Assembly: GCA_902605755.1 (NCBI GenBank)
Contig: CACLDR010000015.1
Span: forward strand, 1-39,800
DNA length: 39,800 bases
Reading direction: 5' to 3'
Source: an uncultured Marinoscillum sp.
GTDB taxonomy: Bacteria; Bacteroidota; Bacteroidia; Cytophagales; Cyclobacteriaceae
Below, one piece after another: positions 24,660 through 34,100 of the stretch. Position numbers and translations under genes: made by a program. Below the pieces are notes generated by a model. The model made no database searches and was not told the DNA's origin. It saw nothing but the letters and a program-made list of their open reading frames with translations. The stretch's first letter is position 1. Each line of letters begins with the position of its first letter.

Positions 24660-25604
24660 TTGCTCGAAAAAATATTTACTTTAGAAGACATACCTTTGGT
24701 TGATTTTCTTGGAACAGAAAATGTCAATATTAATGAGATAATATCGGCTTTTCCGGATACCAAAATTATCTCAAGAGGTAATGAAATCACTGTTCAAGGA
24801 GCAGCTCCTCAATTAGTTAAGATTAACGAAATTTTAAACGCATTGACTCTTCATTATCACAAATACGGAAATCTCACTCAGGATCACGTGATTTCATATT
24901 TGGCGAATGAAAATCATTTAACTGAGAAAGATGATTTGGGAGAAATTTTAGTTTACGGTACAAGGGGAATCAAAATTAGCGCAAAGACAGTAAATCAAAG
25001 AGAAATGGTAATTGCTTTACAGAAAAATGATTTGGTTTTTGCCCTGGGGCCTGCAGGAACCGGTAAAACCTACATATCAGTTGCCTTGGCTGTTAAGGCA
25101 TTGAAAAACAAAGAGGTAACAAAAATAATCATTACTCGTCCAGCGGTTGAAGCCGGTGAAAGTTTAGGATTTCTACCAGGAGATTTAAAGGACAAAATAG
25201 ATCCTTACTTAAGACCGATCTATGATGCCTTGAGTGACATGATTCCTGCAGAGAAATTAAAATTTTATCAGGAAAATAATATTATCGAGATTGCTCCCTT
25301 GGCTTACATGAGAGGTAGAACACTTAATAATGCCTTTATATTATTAGATGAAGCTCAAAACGCAACACAAAGTCAGATCAAAATGTTTCTTACACGTATG
25401 GGTCCTAGCTCAAAGGTAATTGTAACGGGCGATAAGTCTCAAATCGATTTACCCCAAAGACAAAAGTCAGGATTGTTAGAAGTTTTGGAGGTGCTCAAAG
25501 AGACAAAAAATATCGGATTTGTACATCTTGATGATAAAGATGTACTTCGACATCGCCTCGTAAAAAGTATAATCAAAGCTTATAATAAGCATTATGAATC
25601 ATAA
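24660..25604 (+). CDS. PhoH family ATPase (PhoH/PhoL type)
   Basis: This 314-residue cytosolic NTPase has an N-terminal KH-like region (KIISRGNEITVQGAAP, residues 35-50) and an ATPase domain with Walker A GPAGTGKT at 130-137 and Walker B FILLDEAQ ending at 233. PhoH/PhoL proteins are linked to phosphate starvation and RNA metabolism. The start is TTG 24660; the encoded LEKIFTLEDIPLVDFLG matches the usual N-terminus of Bacteroidota PhoH proteins and there is no nearby ATG. It overlaps the GNAT gene by 11 bases, so the two are translationally linked. Confidence 0.95.
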   Translation: MLEKIFTLEDIPLVDFLGTENVNINEIISAFPDTKIISRGNEITVQGAAPQLVKINEILNALTLHYHKYGNLTQDHVISYLANENHLTEKDDLGEILVYGTRGIKISAKTVNQREMVIALQKNDLVFALGPAGTGKTYISVALAVKALKNKEVTKIIITRPAVEAGESLGFLPGDLKDKIDPYLRPIYDALSDMIPAEKLKFYQENNIIEIAPLAYMRGRTLNNAFILLDEAQNATQSQIKMFLTRMGPSSKVIVTGDKSQIDLPQRQKSGLLEVLEVLKETKNIGFVHLDDKDVLRHRLVKSIIKAYNKHYES

Positions 25605-26031
25605 GATTATATCAGTAGATTCAGCATATCTACTGCGTAAATCTTTTAAAGTTATACAACTTGTCTTTGTAATTGAACAAGGTCTTCCCGAGGCGATTGT
25701 GTTTGATGATCGAAATCAATCAGCTCATTACTTTGTAGCTATAGATGTAGATGGTAATGCTTTGGGTACCGCACGCTGGAGGATAACTTATGAAGGCGTA
25801 AAGCTAGAAAGGTTTGCAGTTTTACCAGCATATAGGAATAAAGGTTTGGGACGAGATTTATTAAAATCTATTTTAAATGATATTAGAAGTAGATTTGGTT
25901 CGGGAGTGCTTGTTTATTTAAATGCACAATTGGAAGCTTTAAATCTTTATGGCCGCCAAGGATTTTTACCCGTTGGCTCAAGATTTTTAGAGGCAAATAT
26001 CGTCCATCAAAAGATGGCTCGAACACTTTAA
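25594..26031 (+). CDS. GNAT family N-acetyltransferase (ElaA/YjcF-like)
   Basis: This 145-residue acetyl-CoA-dependent transferase has the GNAT motif A FAVLPAYRNKGLGRDLL with the pyrophosphate-binding RNKGLG at residues 81-86. The N-terminal VFVIEQGLPEAIVFDDRN and GTARWRI, and the later YLNAQLEALNLYGRQGF, match the small ElaA/YjcF-like subgroup. The acceptor substrate is unknown. It overlaps the end of phoH by 11 bases. An 11-base-pair stem begins at its stop codon. Confidence 0.88.
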   Translation: MNHKIISVDSAYLLRKSFKVIQLVFVIEQGLPEAIVFDDRNQSAHYFVAIDVDGNALGTARWRITYEGVKLERFAVLPAYRNKGLGRDLLKSILNDIRSRFGSGVLVYLNAQLEALNLYGRQGFLPVGSRFLEANIVHQKMARTL

Positions 26032-26059
26032 GTATGATAAGTATTATTTTATCGTGCTT
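26030..26059 (+). terminator. Stem-loop at the end of the phoH-GNAT operon
   Basis: AAGTATGATAA and TTATCGTGCTT form an 11-base-pair stem with two G-U pairs and an 8-base loop, starting in the GNAT stop codon. Only three T follow directly; a longer T-run comes 17 bases later, so termination is plausible but weak. Confidence 0.35.
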
Positions 26060-26490
26060 TCTAAAAATAATCATAATTTTTTTATCTATGAGGTATAAAG
26101 TTGAAACTTATAATTTGTTGTATAAATGGAGTGGCTATTCTTTAGTATATTATTCACTGAGTATTATCTTGGATATATGTCTTTATGATTTGTATTTTAA
26201 ATTCCCTTAAAAATCTTGTCAATATTATTTGCTTAGTTATCATTTACTTCTCTCTAGTTATTATAAATATATTATTTTTTCTTGAAACTATGAGTATGTT
26301 TACGATTGATATGGTTGGATACGCTATTGCTTAATACTGATAAAATCAATAAGCTCATTTTATGAAACTCCATGTGCATAATATGAAAGAAGGCGACTGT
26401 TGAATTTTGGATTTTAGTTGCAGAAACTGATATTATTATTCAATATATTTATAAAGTAGAGTTAAGAGGAATACTTTAATCAGATTAAGT
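26060..26490. other. Gene-free AT-rich interval upstream of recQ
   Basis: I see no supported gene, RNA or repeat in these 431 bases. A 58-codon frame (26034-26210) rich in Ile, Leu and Tyr is of the sort that arises by chance in such AT-rich DNA. Confidence 0.4.
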
Positions 26491-28224
26491 TTGACTGATC
26501 CGAAAGATATATTGCGAACTCATTGGGGTTTTGAAAATTTTAGGGAATCTCAGCTTGAGATTATTGATTCCGTACTAGGAGGTCAAAATACTCTCGCATT
26601 ATTACCAACCGGTGGAGGAAAGTCTATTTGCTTTCAAATCCCCGGATTGATACTTGGAGGTATTACCCTTGTGGTCACTCCACTGATTGCTTTGATGATC
26701 GATCAGGTAAATGAACTCAAAAGTAAAAATATTAAGGCAGTAGCTATTCATGGGGGCTTATCTCCGCGAGAAATTGATATTCTTTTAGATAACTGTATTT
26801 ATGGAGATATTAAATTTCTTTATGTCTCTCCAGAAAGATTGACTTCGGAACTTTTTTTGGCTAGAGTAGAAAAAATGGTAATTTCTTTGTTTGTAATTGA
26901 TGAGGCCCATTGCATCTCTCAATGGGGACATGATTTTAGACCTTATTATTTAAAAATTAAAGATTTTACGAAGTTATTTCCCATAGCTAAGTTCATTGCT
27001 TTAACGGCTTCTGCTACTGAGGAGGTGAAAAAAGATATCATCAATCAGCTTGACTTGGAAGATCCTAAAGTATTTCAGAATAGTTATGTGAGATCCAATC
27101 TTTCCTTTGTTGTATTAAAAGGAGAAAATAAACTTCAAAAGGTATTTGAGATACTAAGTAAAGTAGCAGGATCCTCTATTATATATGTGAGGAGTCGAAA
27201 GAGAGCTGAGCGGGTTGCCAGAGACCTAAATCAACAGGGTATCTCCGCGCAATTTTATCATGCAGGTTTATGCTATAATGACAGAAATCAAAGACAGGCT
27301 GAATGGACACATTCCAAATTAAGGGTAATGGTTGCAACTAGTGCTTTCGGAATGGGAATTAATAAGCCCGATGTACGCACGGTATTGCATATGGATTTAC
27401 CGCAAACGTTGGAAGCCTATTACCAAGAAGCAGGAAGGGCAGGTCGAGATGGCTTAAAGTCTTATGCGGTACTCTTTTTCCGTGAACAAGATATCATTGA
27501 GACCGAAAAGCGTATTTTTCAGGCAACAGTAGATATTAAATTTGTTAAACGTGTTTATCAAGCTCTCTCAAATAGGTACAAGTTGGCAATTGGAAGTGGA
27601 GCCGGATTAAGTTTTGATTTTGATTATTTTGATTTTATTGATGATTTTGATTTACCTACTTATCCAACTATTTTTGCACTTAGGAAGCTAGAAAATGCTG
27701 GCCTTATTCAGCTAAAGGAAAATATTTATCAAAAGTCAAAGATTTCGATGTTGATGCAAAGAGAGATACTTTACCAGTTTCAGGTAGCCCATGCTCAACT
27801 TGATCCCTTGATTAAAGCACTTTTTAGACTTTATGGGGGCGAGCTTTACACAGGTTACATGATGATCGATGAAGCAGATATCGCCCGTGCATTGAGAATC
27901 AAATTAAAAAGAGTAAAAGCGCAATTGCATCTCTTGCATGAGTATCAAGTAATCGACTATAAAAAAATAAACTTTAAGCCTCAAATTGAATTTTTAATAG
28001 GAAGATTAAATTTAGCATCTCTACCCATTCAATTGGTTGATTTGAAGAAAATAAATAAGCAGACTGTTGACAAGTTTGATCATGTGGTACATTATGTGAA
28101 AACAGATTCATGTAGAACTAGAATACTTTTAGATTATTTTGGTGAGCTTATGGATTCTGGGTGTGGTTTATGCGATTTTTGTCTCTCAAAAATAAAAAGT
28201 AATAAAAAAGTCAAGTCTCTTTGA
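26491..28224 (+). CDS. recQ: RecQ family ATP-dependent DNA helicase
   Basis: This 577-residue 3'-5' helicase takes part in recombination and replication repair. Walker A is LLPTGGGKS (Lys44), the DEAH box is at 137-140, SATATEE-like SASATEEVK follows, and QEAGRAGRDG is motif VI. The C-terminal third contains winged-helix-like sequence, and the zinc cysteines (DSCRTRILLDYFGE then CGLCDFC) come at the extreme C-terminus instead of directly after the helicase core as in E. coli RecQ; there is no HRDC domain. This arrangement occurs in a short RecQ branch of Bacteroidota. The start is TTG 26491; no ATG lies between it and the upstream in-frame stop at 26452. Confidence 0.93.
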   Translation: MTDPKDILRTHWGFENFRESQLEIIDSVLGGQNTLALLPTGGGKSICFQIPGLILGGITLVVTPLIALMIDQVNELKSKNIKAVAIHGGLSPREIDILLDNCIYGDIKFLYVSPERLTSELFLARVEKMVISLFVIDEAHCISQWGHDFRPYYLKIKDFTKLFPIAKFIALTASATEEVKKDIINQLDLEDPKVFQNSYVRSNLSFVVLKGENKLQKVFEILSKVAGSSIIYVRSRKRAERVARDLNQQGISAQFYHAGLCYNDRNQRQAEWTHSKLRVMVATSAFGMGINKPDVRTVLHMDLPQTLEAYYQEAGRAGRDGLKSYAVLFFREQDIIETEKRIFQATVDIKFVKRVYQALSNRYKLAIGSGAGLSFDFDYFDFIDDFDLPTYPTIFALRKLENAGLIQLKENIYQKSKISMLMQREILYQFQVAHAQLDPLIKALFRLYGGELYTGYMMIDEADIARALRIKLKRVKAQLHLLHEYQVIDYKKINFKPQIEFLIGRLNLASLPIQLVDLKKINKQTVDKFDHVVHYVKTDSCRTRILLDYFGELMDSGCGLCDFCLSKIKSNKKVKSL

Positions 28225-28390
28225 AAATACAGTCCATATCTTGGCAAGGAATAGATATAGATGTTTCATCTGTTTTCTTTAAACTTTCATTTATTATGTT
28301 ATTTCTTTCTAGACGTATTTTGGTAGATGAAAATAAGGTTTATCTTGAGGGCGACTGCTACAAAAAGACCATGATTTTTAGTTTAAATTA

Positions 28391-29578
28391 CTAATCTTCT
28401 AATACTGCTACCCCAGGCAACGTTTTTCCTTCCATATACTCTAATAGAGCTCCTCCACCCGTTGAAACATAGGATACTTCACTACCATAATTCATATTAT
28501 TGATGGCAGCTGCAGAATCACCTCCTCCAATGAGTGAGAAACTACCATTTTGAGTGGCACTCACTACAGCCTCCGCGATGGCTTCCGTGCCCACAGCAAA
28601 ATTTTGAAATTCAAAAACTCCCATAGGACCATTCCAAAGAATAGTTTTTGAATTTTTAATTATAGTCTGAAATTCGGAAACACTTTTAGGGCCAATATCT
28701 AGTCCCTGCCAGTCATCAGGAATTTTTCCAGATTTGACAATCTGACGGTTTGCATAGTTACTAAAATCATCGGCAATTACATTATCGATGGGGAGGCAAA
28801 GATTTACATTTTTGATTTTGGCTTTTTCAATAAGTTCAAGAGTGTATGCTTGTCTATCGTCTTCACATAAAGACTTACCAATAGCTCCCCCTTGTGCTTT
28901 TATAAAAGTGTATGACATGCCACCACCAATTATGAGATTATTTACTTTATCTAAAAGCTTTTCAATGATCATGATTTTATCTGAAATTTTAGCTCCACCT
29001 ACAATAGCTGTGAAAGGTCGGTTTGGCTCTTCTAGTACTTTCTTGGCATTTGCTAATTCGTTTCCCATGATATAACCAGCGCATTTATCCTCAAAAAATT
29101 TTGCTACAATAGTTGTAGAGGCGTGTGCTCGATGTGCCGTTCCAAAGGCATCATTTACATAAATGTCGCCTAGTTTTGCTAATTCAACAGCGAAATCCTG
29201 ATCACCTTGGGTTTCTTCTTGATAAAATCTAACATTTTCAAGAAGTATAATTTCTCCTGTTCCTATTGTTTTAGATAGCTGTAATGCCAACGATCCTATA
29301 CAGTCTCCGGCAAACTTTACTTCCATACCAAGTTTTTCTTGAAGACTAGGTATAATGTGTTTTAAGGAGTATTTATCCTCTGGGCCCATTTTTGGTCTAC
29401 CAAGGTGGCTCATAAGGATGACCGAACCTCCTTCGTTTATGATTTTTTTGATGGTAGGAATTGCAGCAATAATTCGAGTTTCATCCATGACTATAAGTTC
29501 GTTATTTAAGGGAACATTAAAATCAACCCTCAATAATGCCTTTCGATTTCTAAAATTAAAATCATCTATACTTCTCAT
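28391..29578 (-). CDS. pgk: Phosphoglycerate kinase
   Basis: This 395-residue enzyme transfers the acyl phosphate of 1,3-bisphosphoglycerate to ADP in glycolysis, or the reverse in gluconeogenesis. Substrate-binding RVDFNVPL and HLGRPK are near the N-terminus, GGAKISDKI and IGGGMSYTF in the middle, and the nucleotide-binding LWNGPMGVFEF and STGGGALLEYMEGKTLPGV at the C-terminus. Length is standard. The gene follows the Sua5/TsaC gene on the same strand after a 64-base gap. The 166 bases downstream, toward recQ, hold nothing recognisable. Confidence 0.98.
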   Translation of the reverse strand: MRSIDDFNFRNRKALLRVDFNVPLNNELIVMDETRIIAAIPTIKKIINEGGSVILMSHLGRPKMGPEDKYSLKHIIPSLQEKLGMEVKFAGDCIGSLALQLSKTIGTGEIILLENVRFYQEETQGDQDFAVELAKLGDIYVNDAFGTAHRAHASTTIVAKFFEDKCAGYIMGNELANAKKVLEEPNRPFTAIVGGAKISDKIMIIEKLLDKVNNLIIGGGMSYTFIKAQGGAIGKSLCEDDRQAYTLELIEKAKIKNVNLCLPIDNVIADDFSNYANRQIVKSGKIPDDWQGLDIGPKSVSEFQTIIKNSKTILWNGPMGVFEFQNFAVGTEAIAEAVVSATQNGSFSLIGGGDSAAAINNMNYGSEVSYVSTGGGALLEYMEGKTLPGVAVLED

Positions 29579-29642
29579 ATCTACTGAATATTTCTTAAAA
29601 ACAAAATTGTATCTATTTTCTTCAAATTAAAATTAATTTTAA

Positions 29643-30590
29643 TTAAATGTAGGCGGCACGTTTTAAACGGTCATTTATTGCTTTTCCAATACCTTTTTTA
29701 GGAACATATTCTCCTAAAATGAGGTCTATATCTTCAGTATCTAAAGTCCTCAATGCACTGAAAAAGTTTTCAGCGGCTTCATTTACATCGCCATTTTTTG
29801 ACAAAACAATATTCTTATTAGAGTTAGAATATGTTTTTGAAAAAGATAGAATACCTACTTTTAAGTTTGAATATTTTAAAAGGAGGTCATTTAAATTACC
29901 TATAATGAACTTTTTTTTTGGTGCATAGTGACTGTCCAGCTGTCCGGGTCCATTGGGATTAACTCCTTTATAATTTCGAATTATCACATCCCCAAAAGTC
30001 TGAAGTTTTTCAAGGTCAAGTCCTCCCAATCGATGTATGCAAATGATTTTCCCTTCAATGGATACGATGGTGGATTCCAAACCAATTTGAGCTGATCCTC
30101 CTTCGATAATATATGGAATTTTTTCTCCTAACTGGTGGCATACATGTTCAGAAGTAGTGGGTGATATATAGCCAAATGGATTGGCACTTGGAGCGGCTAA
30201 TGGAAAATTTATTTGTTTTAGTAATTTTAGTGTGATAGGATGATCAGGTACCCTGATAGCCATTTTTTCTAAACCTGATGTGAGTAAATCAGGAACGTGT
30301 TTTCGTTTTGGTAAAAGTAGTGTTAAGGGACCTGGCCAAAATTGCTCAGCTAACTTATGGGCGAGTTTTGGAAATGGATGGACTAATGTTGAGGCGTCAG
30401 TAATATTTTTTACGTGTGTGATCAATGGATCAAAACTCGGCCGGTTTTTTGTGGTATATATCTTAGCTATGGCGGTTGGGTCCAATGCATTGCCTGCTAA
30501 GCCATATACGGTCTCTGTTGGAATGGCTACAAGTTCATTGTTTTTGAGTAGTCTTGATGCTTTGGATAGATTAGTACCAATTTCAGCCAT
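29643..30590 (-). CDS. Threonylcarbamoyl-AMP synthase, Sua5/YwlC type
   Basis: The enzyme makes threonylcarbamoyl-AMP for the t6A37 modification of ANN-decoding tRNAs. AIPTETVYGLAGNA, YTTKNRPSFDPLI and AAPSANPFGYISPT are the YrdC-domain signatures; the extra 100 residues from about 205 (PGQLDSHYAPKKKFIIG) form the Sua5 C-terminal domain. A start at 30653 is possible, but homologues begin like MAEIGTNLSKA, so ATG 30588-30590 gives a better 315-residue protein. Essential housekeeping gene; same strand as pgk. Confidence 0.94.
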   Translation of the reverse strand: MAEIGTNLSKASRLLKNNELVAIPTETVYGLAGNALDPTAIAKIYTTKNRPSFDPLITHVKNITDASTLVHPFPKLAHKLAEQFWPGPLTLLLPKRKHVPDLLTSGLEKMAIRVPDHPITLKLLKQINFPLAAPSANPFGYISPTTSEHVCHQLGEKIPYIIEGGSAQIGLESTIVSIEGKIICIHRLGGLDLEKLQTFGDVIIRNYKGVNPNGPGQLDSHYAPKKKFIIGNLNDLLLKYSNLKVGILSFSKTYSNSNKNIVLSKNGDVNEAAENFFSALRTLDTEDIDLILGEYVPKKGIGKAINDRLKRAAYI

Positions 30591-30644
30591 GGATTTGATG
30601 TGGATATAATTTCCTAATATATTTACATTTCGAAACAAAATAAC

Positions 30645-30811
30645 ATGGATCAAAGGAAGAATAATTTTATAAGATTTACCTCAATATTGTTGGTTTTAAT
30701 TGTTGTTTTGGAAAAATTAGAAACTGTTCATTTGGATATTTTTCTGATAATGGTGCTTTTTGGATCTTGATTTCCGCTTATGGGATGATCATTATCACAT
30801 TAAAAAAATAG
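30645..30811 (+). pseudogene. Possible small two-span membrane protein with a frameshift
   Basis: ATG 30645 reads MDQRKNNFIRFTSILLVLIV, continues to DIFLIMVLFGS and stops at 30768-30770. Shifting one base near 30763 reopens the frame as ILISAYGMIIITLKK, ending at 30811. Both halves are hydrophobic helices with a basic flank, so a 55-residue membrane protein split by one indel is plausible. It is divergent from the Sua5 gene. Chance in AT-rich DNA is the alternative. The following 373 bases (30812-31184) show no gene. Confidence 0.3.
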
Positions 30812-31184
30812 TATACTCAATAAATATTAAAATTTTACTTTTTTATTCGTTTAAGTAGTTAAGTCATGGCTGTGGCTGTTTTCAGCCTATTTTTGGCATC
30901 TACGAAATTAGAAATAGATTTTAAATTTCTAAAAGTAACTTTCCATTTCCTTAAAGCTCCTTAATCTCCAAATGAGTTTTTTGGTATCAATTTATTTTTT
31001 CATCTTAGAAAGAAGCAATTTTTTCACACAACAAGATATGCTGAGTAATTCATCAACTCTATTCTTAGTTTATTGAGAAGTTATGATTTCATTCAAGAAT
31101 GATGGCTAATTAAAAAGGACTATTAAAACATAATTTATTTTAGATAATTATATATTTTTCTTTATAATTAATCATTAAATTTCA

Positions 31185-34100
31185 TTATCTAATCAAGGAG
31201 ATTGATCCATATTGGGTCAAAATGCCTAAGTCCGGCTTTTCTACATTGGTGTATTTAATTACATATGCATACGTTGCGGGACCCATTATTTTGTCATTAT
31301 AAGTACCATCCCAAATGAAATTTTTATCATTGGAGTGATAAATCTGCTCTCCCCATCTTGTATAGATAAATATTTCAAATTGATCGATAAATAAATTGGG
31401 ATAAACAAAAAAATTCTCGTTTTGGCTATTACCATTTGGACTAAATGCATTTGGCGCAAATATTTTAGGTTTACAGTCATTTATCCCTGCAATTAGGGGA
31501 GTAATTAGCACAGTGTCAGATTGAATACAAGGTCCGTTATCACCAATTTCTTCAATAGTGACATGATAAAATCCTGAATCCAATTCCGGATTAATACTTA
31601 TGGGGACATAGAGATTATTTTCTATATAAACCGTATCATGTTTAGTGTCACTTATAAATAAATTTACAGCTGAGGGAAGTGTTACTCCCGAAATTGTCAA
31701 ACTCAAGTTTGCGTCGTAATCACAATCAGGAAGATTATTTGCCGATAATGAGAACAAAACATCATCTTCAATAATAACTGGGTTTTCCAAAGTACAACTC
31801 GATACTAAGTTTGTGATTTTATAATTATAAACTCCAGCGGATAGTCCTCCCGAGACAAATAAGGTATCAGGACCATCAATCGACCCAAAAGTACTAATGT
31901 TTGTGCCCTCAAAATCATATCTGTAGCTTCCTTTAGATGAAATGAGAAATGAGAGAATAGCATCGTCGACACCGCAGTTAGAGGGTGGTGTATAATCTGA
32001 ATTGACCTCTGGTGCTGCCTTTATGGTTATCAAAACGGTATCTGTATTACTACAACCCCCAAAAGCGTCGTCTTCTTTTGCATCAATGATATATTCAAAA
32101 ATACCTGGAACATTTGTAGATATAGACTGTTTACTGGTTGTATCTCGGGCTTCTCCATTAATAGTCCATTGCTGCGTATTTAAATCACTTATATAACTGT
32201 TTAAATCAGGTGCGGAATCAAATTGACAATATTGTTGATCTATACCTAAATCAATATCTGGACGTCCATCTCCAACAAATATTTCCAATGTATCCGAAGA
32301 GCAACCATCATCATTTATAATTGCTAAATAGAGGGTAATTGGATCAAAAATTTCGACGATTCGGGAAGTGTCTCCGGATGACCAATAATAGTTATAATCA
32401 CTTCGATCTTCATTCCATGCGGCAAGTTCTAAGGATTCAGTACAAATGGAAGCAGATTCCATAAGGTTTGGATTTACTGGAAGACTGTAAACCTCTAAGG
32501 TATCTGTGATCAAGCTGTCGAAGCCACATCTATTTGTAATGTTCAAAGTGAAATACTGAAATCCTGCAGCACCATATTCAAACGCAGTAGTTTGTTCATT
32601 GGTTGCATACAAAGTATCGGTTTGTGATAATGAATCGTAAAAAACCCAAAAATATTCATCTAAAGTGGAACTACCTGATGCATAAAACTGAGTTGCAAGC
32701 CCAAAACAAGCATTAACATAAGCCGCAGCAGGACTTTGAGGGGATGATCCGGAATTTTGGACAAAACCAGGTAAACCTTTTCTGCTTGAATGTCCCAGTA
32801 AATCAAAACCTTTTGCATTGAAATTAGCGGCAGCACCCTCGAGTGATGGATTAGAAATAGTGCCAACTGAGAGCCCCTGATCAATGGCTAGATAAATAAT
32901 ACCATTAGGTCCACGCTGTAGGGCGCCATGGATGCCCTCTGTACTGTAATCATCGTATTTGCTTGATTTGATATGAATTATTTCATTTTCAGTTCCTAAG
33001 CTGTCAAGGTTAAATTGAATTAATTCACTCGCTGATGATGTATAAATCTTAGAGCCATCACTAGAAAAAGCTACTCCATAAATATTATCTTTTGAATCAG
33101 CTTCGATCTGTCTTACGTTTTCAAAATTCCCCGTTTGATTGTCAAAATCTAATATTTCTAAGGTATTTAGACCTGGAATTATATTAGAAAACAATTGAGT
33201 ACCATTATTAAATGTCATGTACCCAGAAGCATATTCGGGCCGTTGTGCCTCTAAAATACTTCCAATTGGAGTGAATACTGTAGCTTTAATGCCCTCATCA
33301 TTGATAAGGTTGGCTCGGAAAGAATTATTGCCAAATTCATGGGTAATCAACCAGGTACTTAACGAAAATCCTGAAGAAGTAATTTTCTCAATACTCTGAT
33401 TAAATAAAGGTAAATTACTTAAAACAACTGCACCTCGGGCCGAATCTTTTTTCATATCGACAATTGAATAAGTCATGGGAAGTTGTCTACCATTAGTACC
33501 TACTTCTCCTGCGGTAAATACATAGAACATAGTGATATCGTTCATAAAAGGAATAATTATAGTACCTTGACTACTTGTACTATCTCCTGAGAGACTTTGA
33601 AGACTATCGGATAGGAATGGCATGATTTGGTGTAGTCTATTCCAAATGGTTTTGCCATTGGTATAAAACATTAAATTCCCGTCTGCATCATCTATGGTTG
33701 CACAACCCTCTAGTGAGTTCATTTGATTTTCATCATCAATGGGCACTGGTCCTTCCGTGAATTCAATGCCTGCGGTTTCTCCGAAATACCATTTATTTTG
33801 AATCTGGCGTTGGGCGCCGTATTCAGTGACTGAGGATTCTGCGTATTTTGTACAACCTGAGGCACCAGTGATCTCTACCCAATAAATGCCAGCAGTGTCG
33901 ATATCTATGGTACTCGTAGTTTCTCCCGTATTCCATTGATATGAAATGCCCTCCTGGGTATTTGGATCCAGGGTTAGGATTTCATTATCACAAATAGTTG
34001 TATCAGCGATCAAATTGACTTCCATTTCTTCTGTGATGATATTAATAGATTTTGAGACACTTTGTATTTTTCCATTAAGCTCAGCGTATAGGGTGACATT

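Noticed and set aside
26034-26210. A 58-codon open frame after the GNAT gene
   Set aside because: Composition is simply Ile/Leu/Tyr-rich as expected from AT-rich DNA, it overlaps the stem-loop, and no motif or signal pattern is convincing.
30874-30887. GGCTG-TTTT-CAGCC hairpin as a terminator
   Set aside because: The stem is only five pairs, the T-run is interrupted, and no supported plus-strand gene ends nearby.
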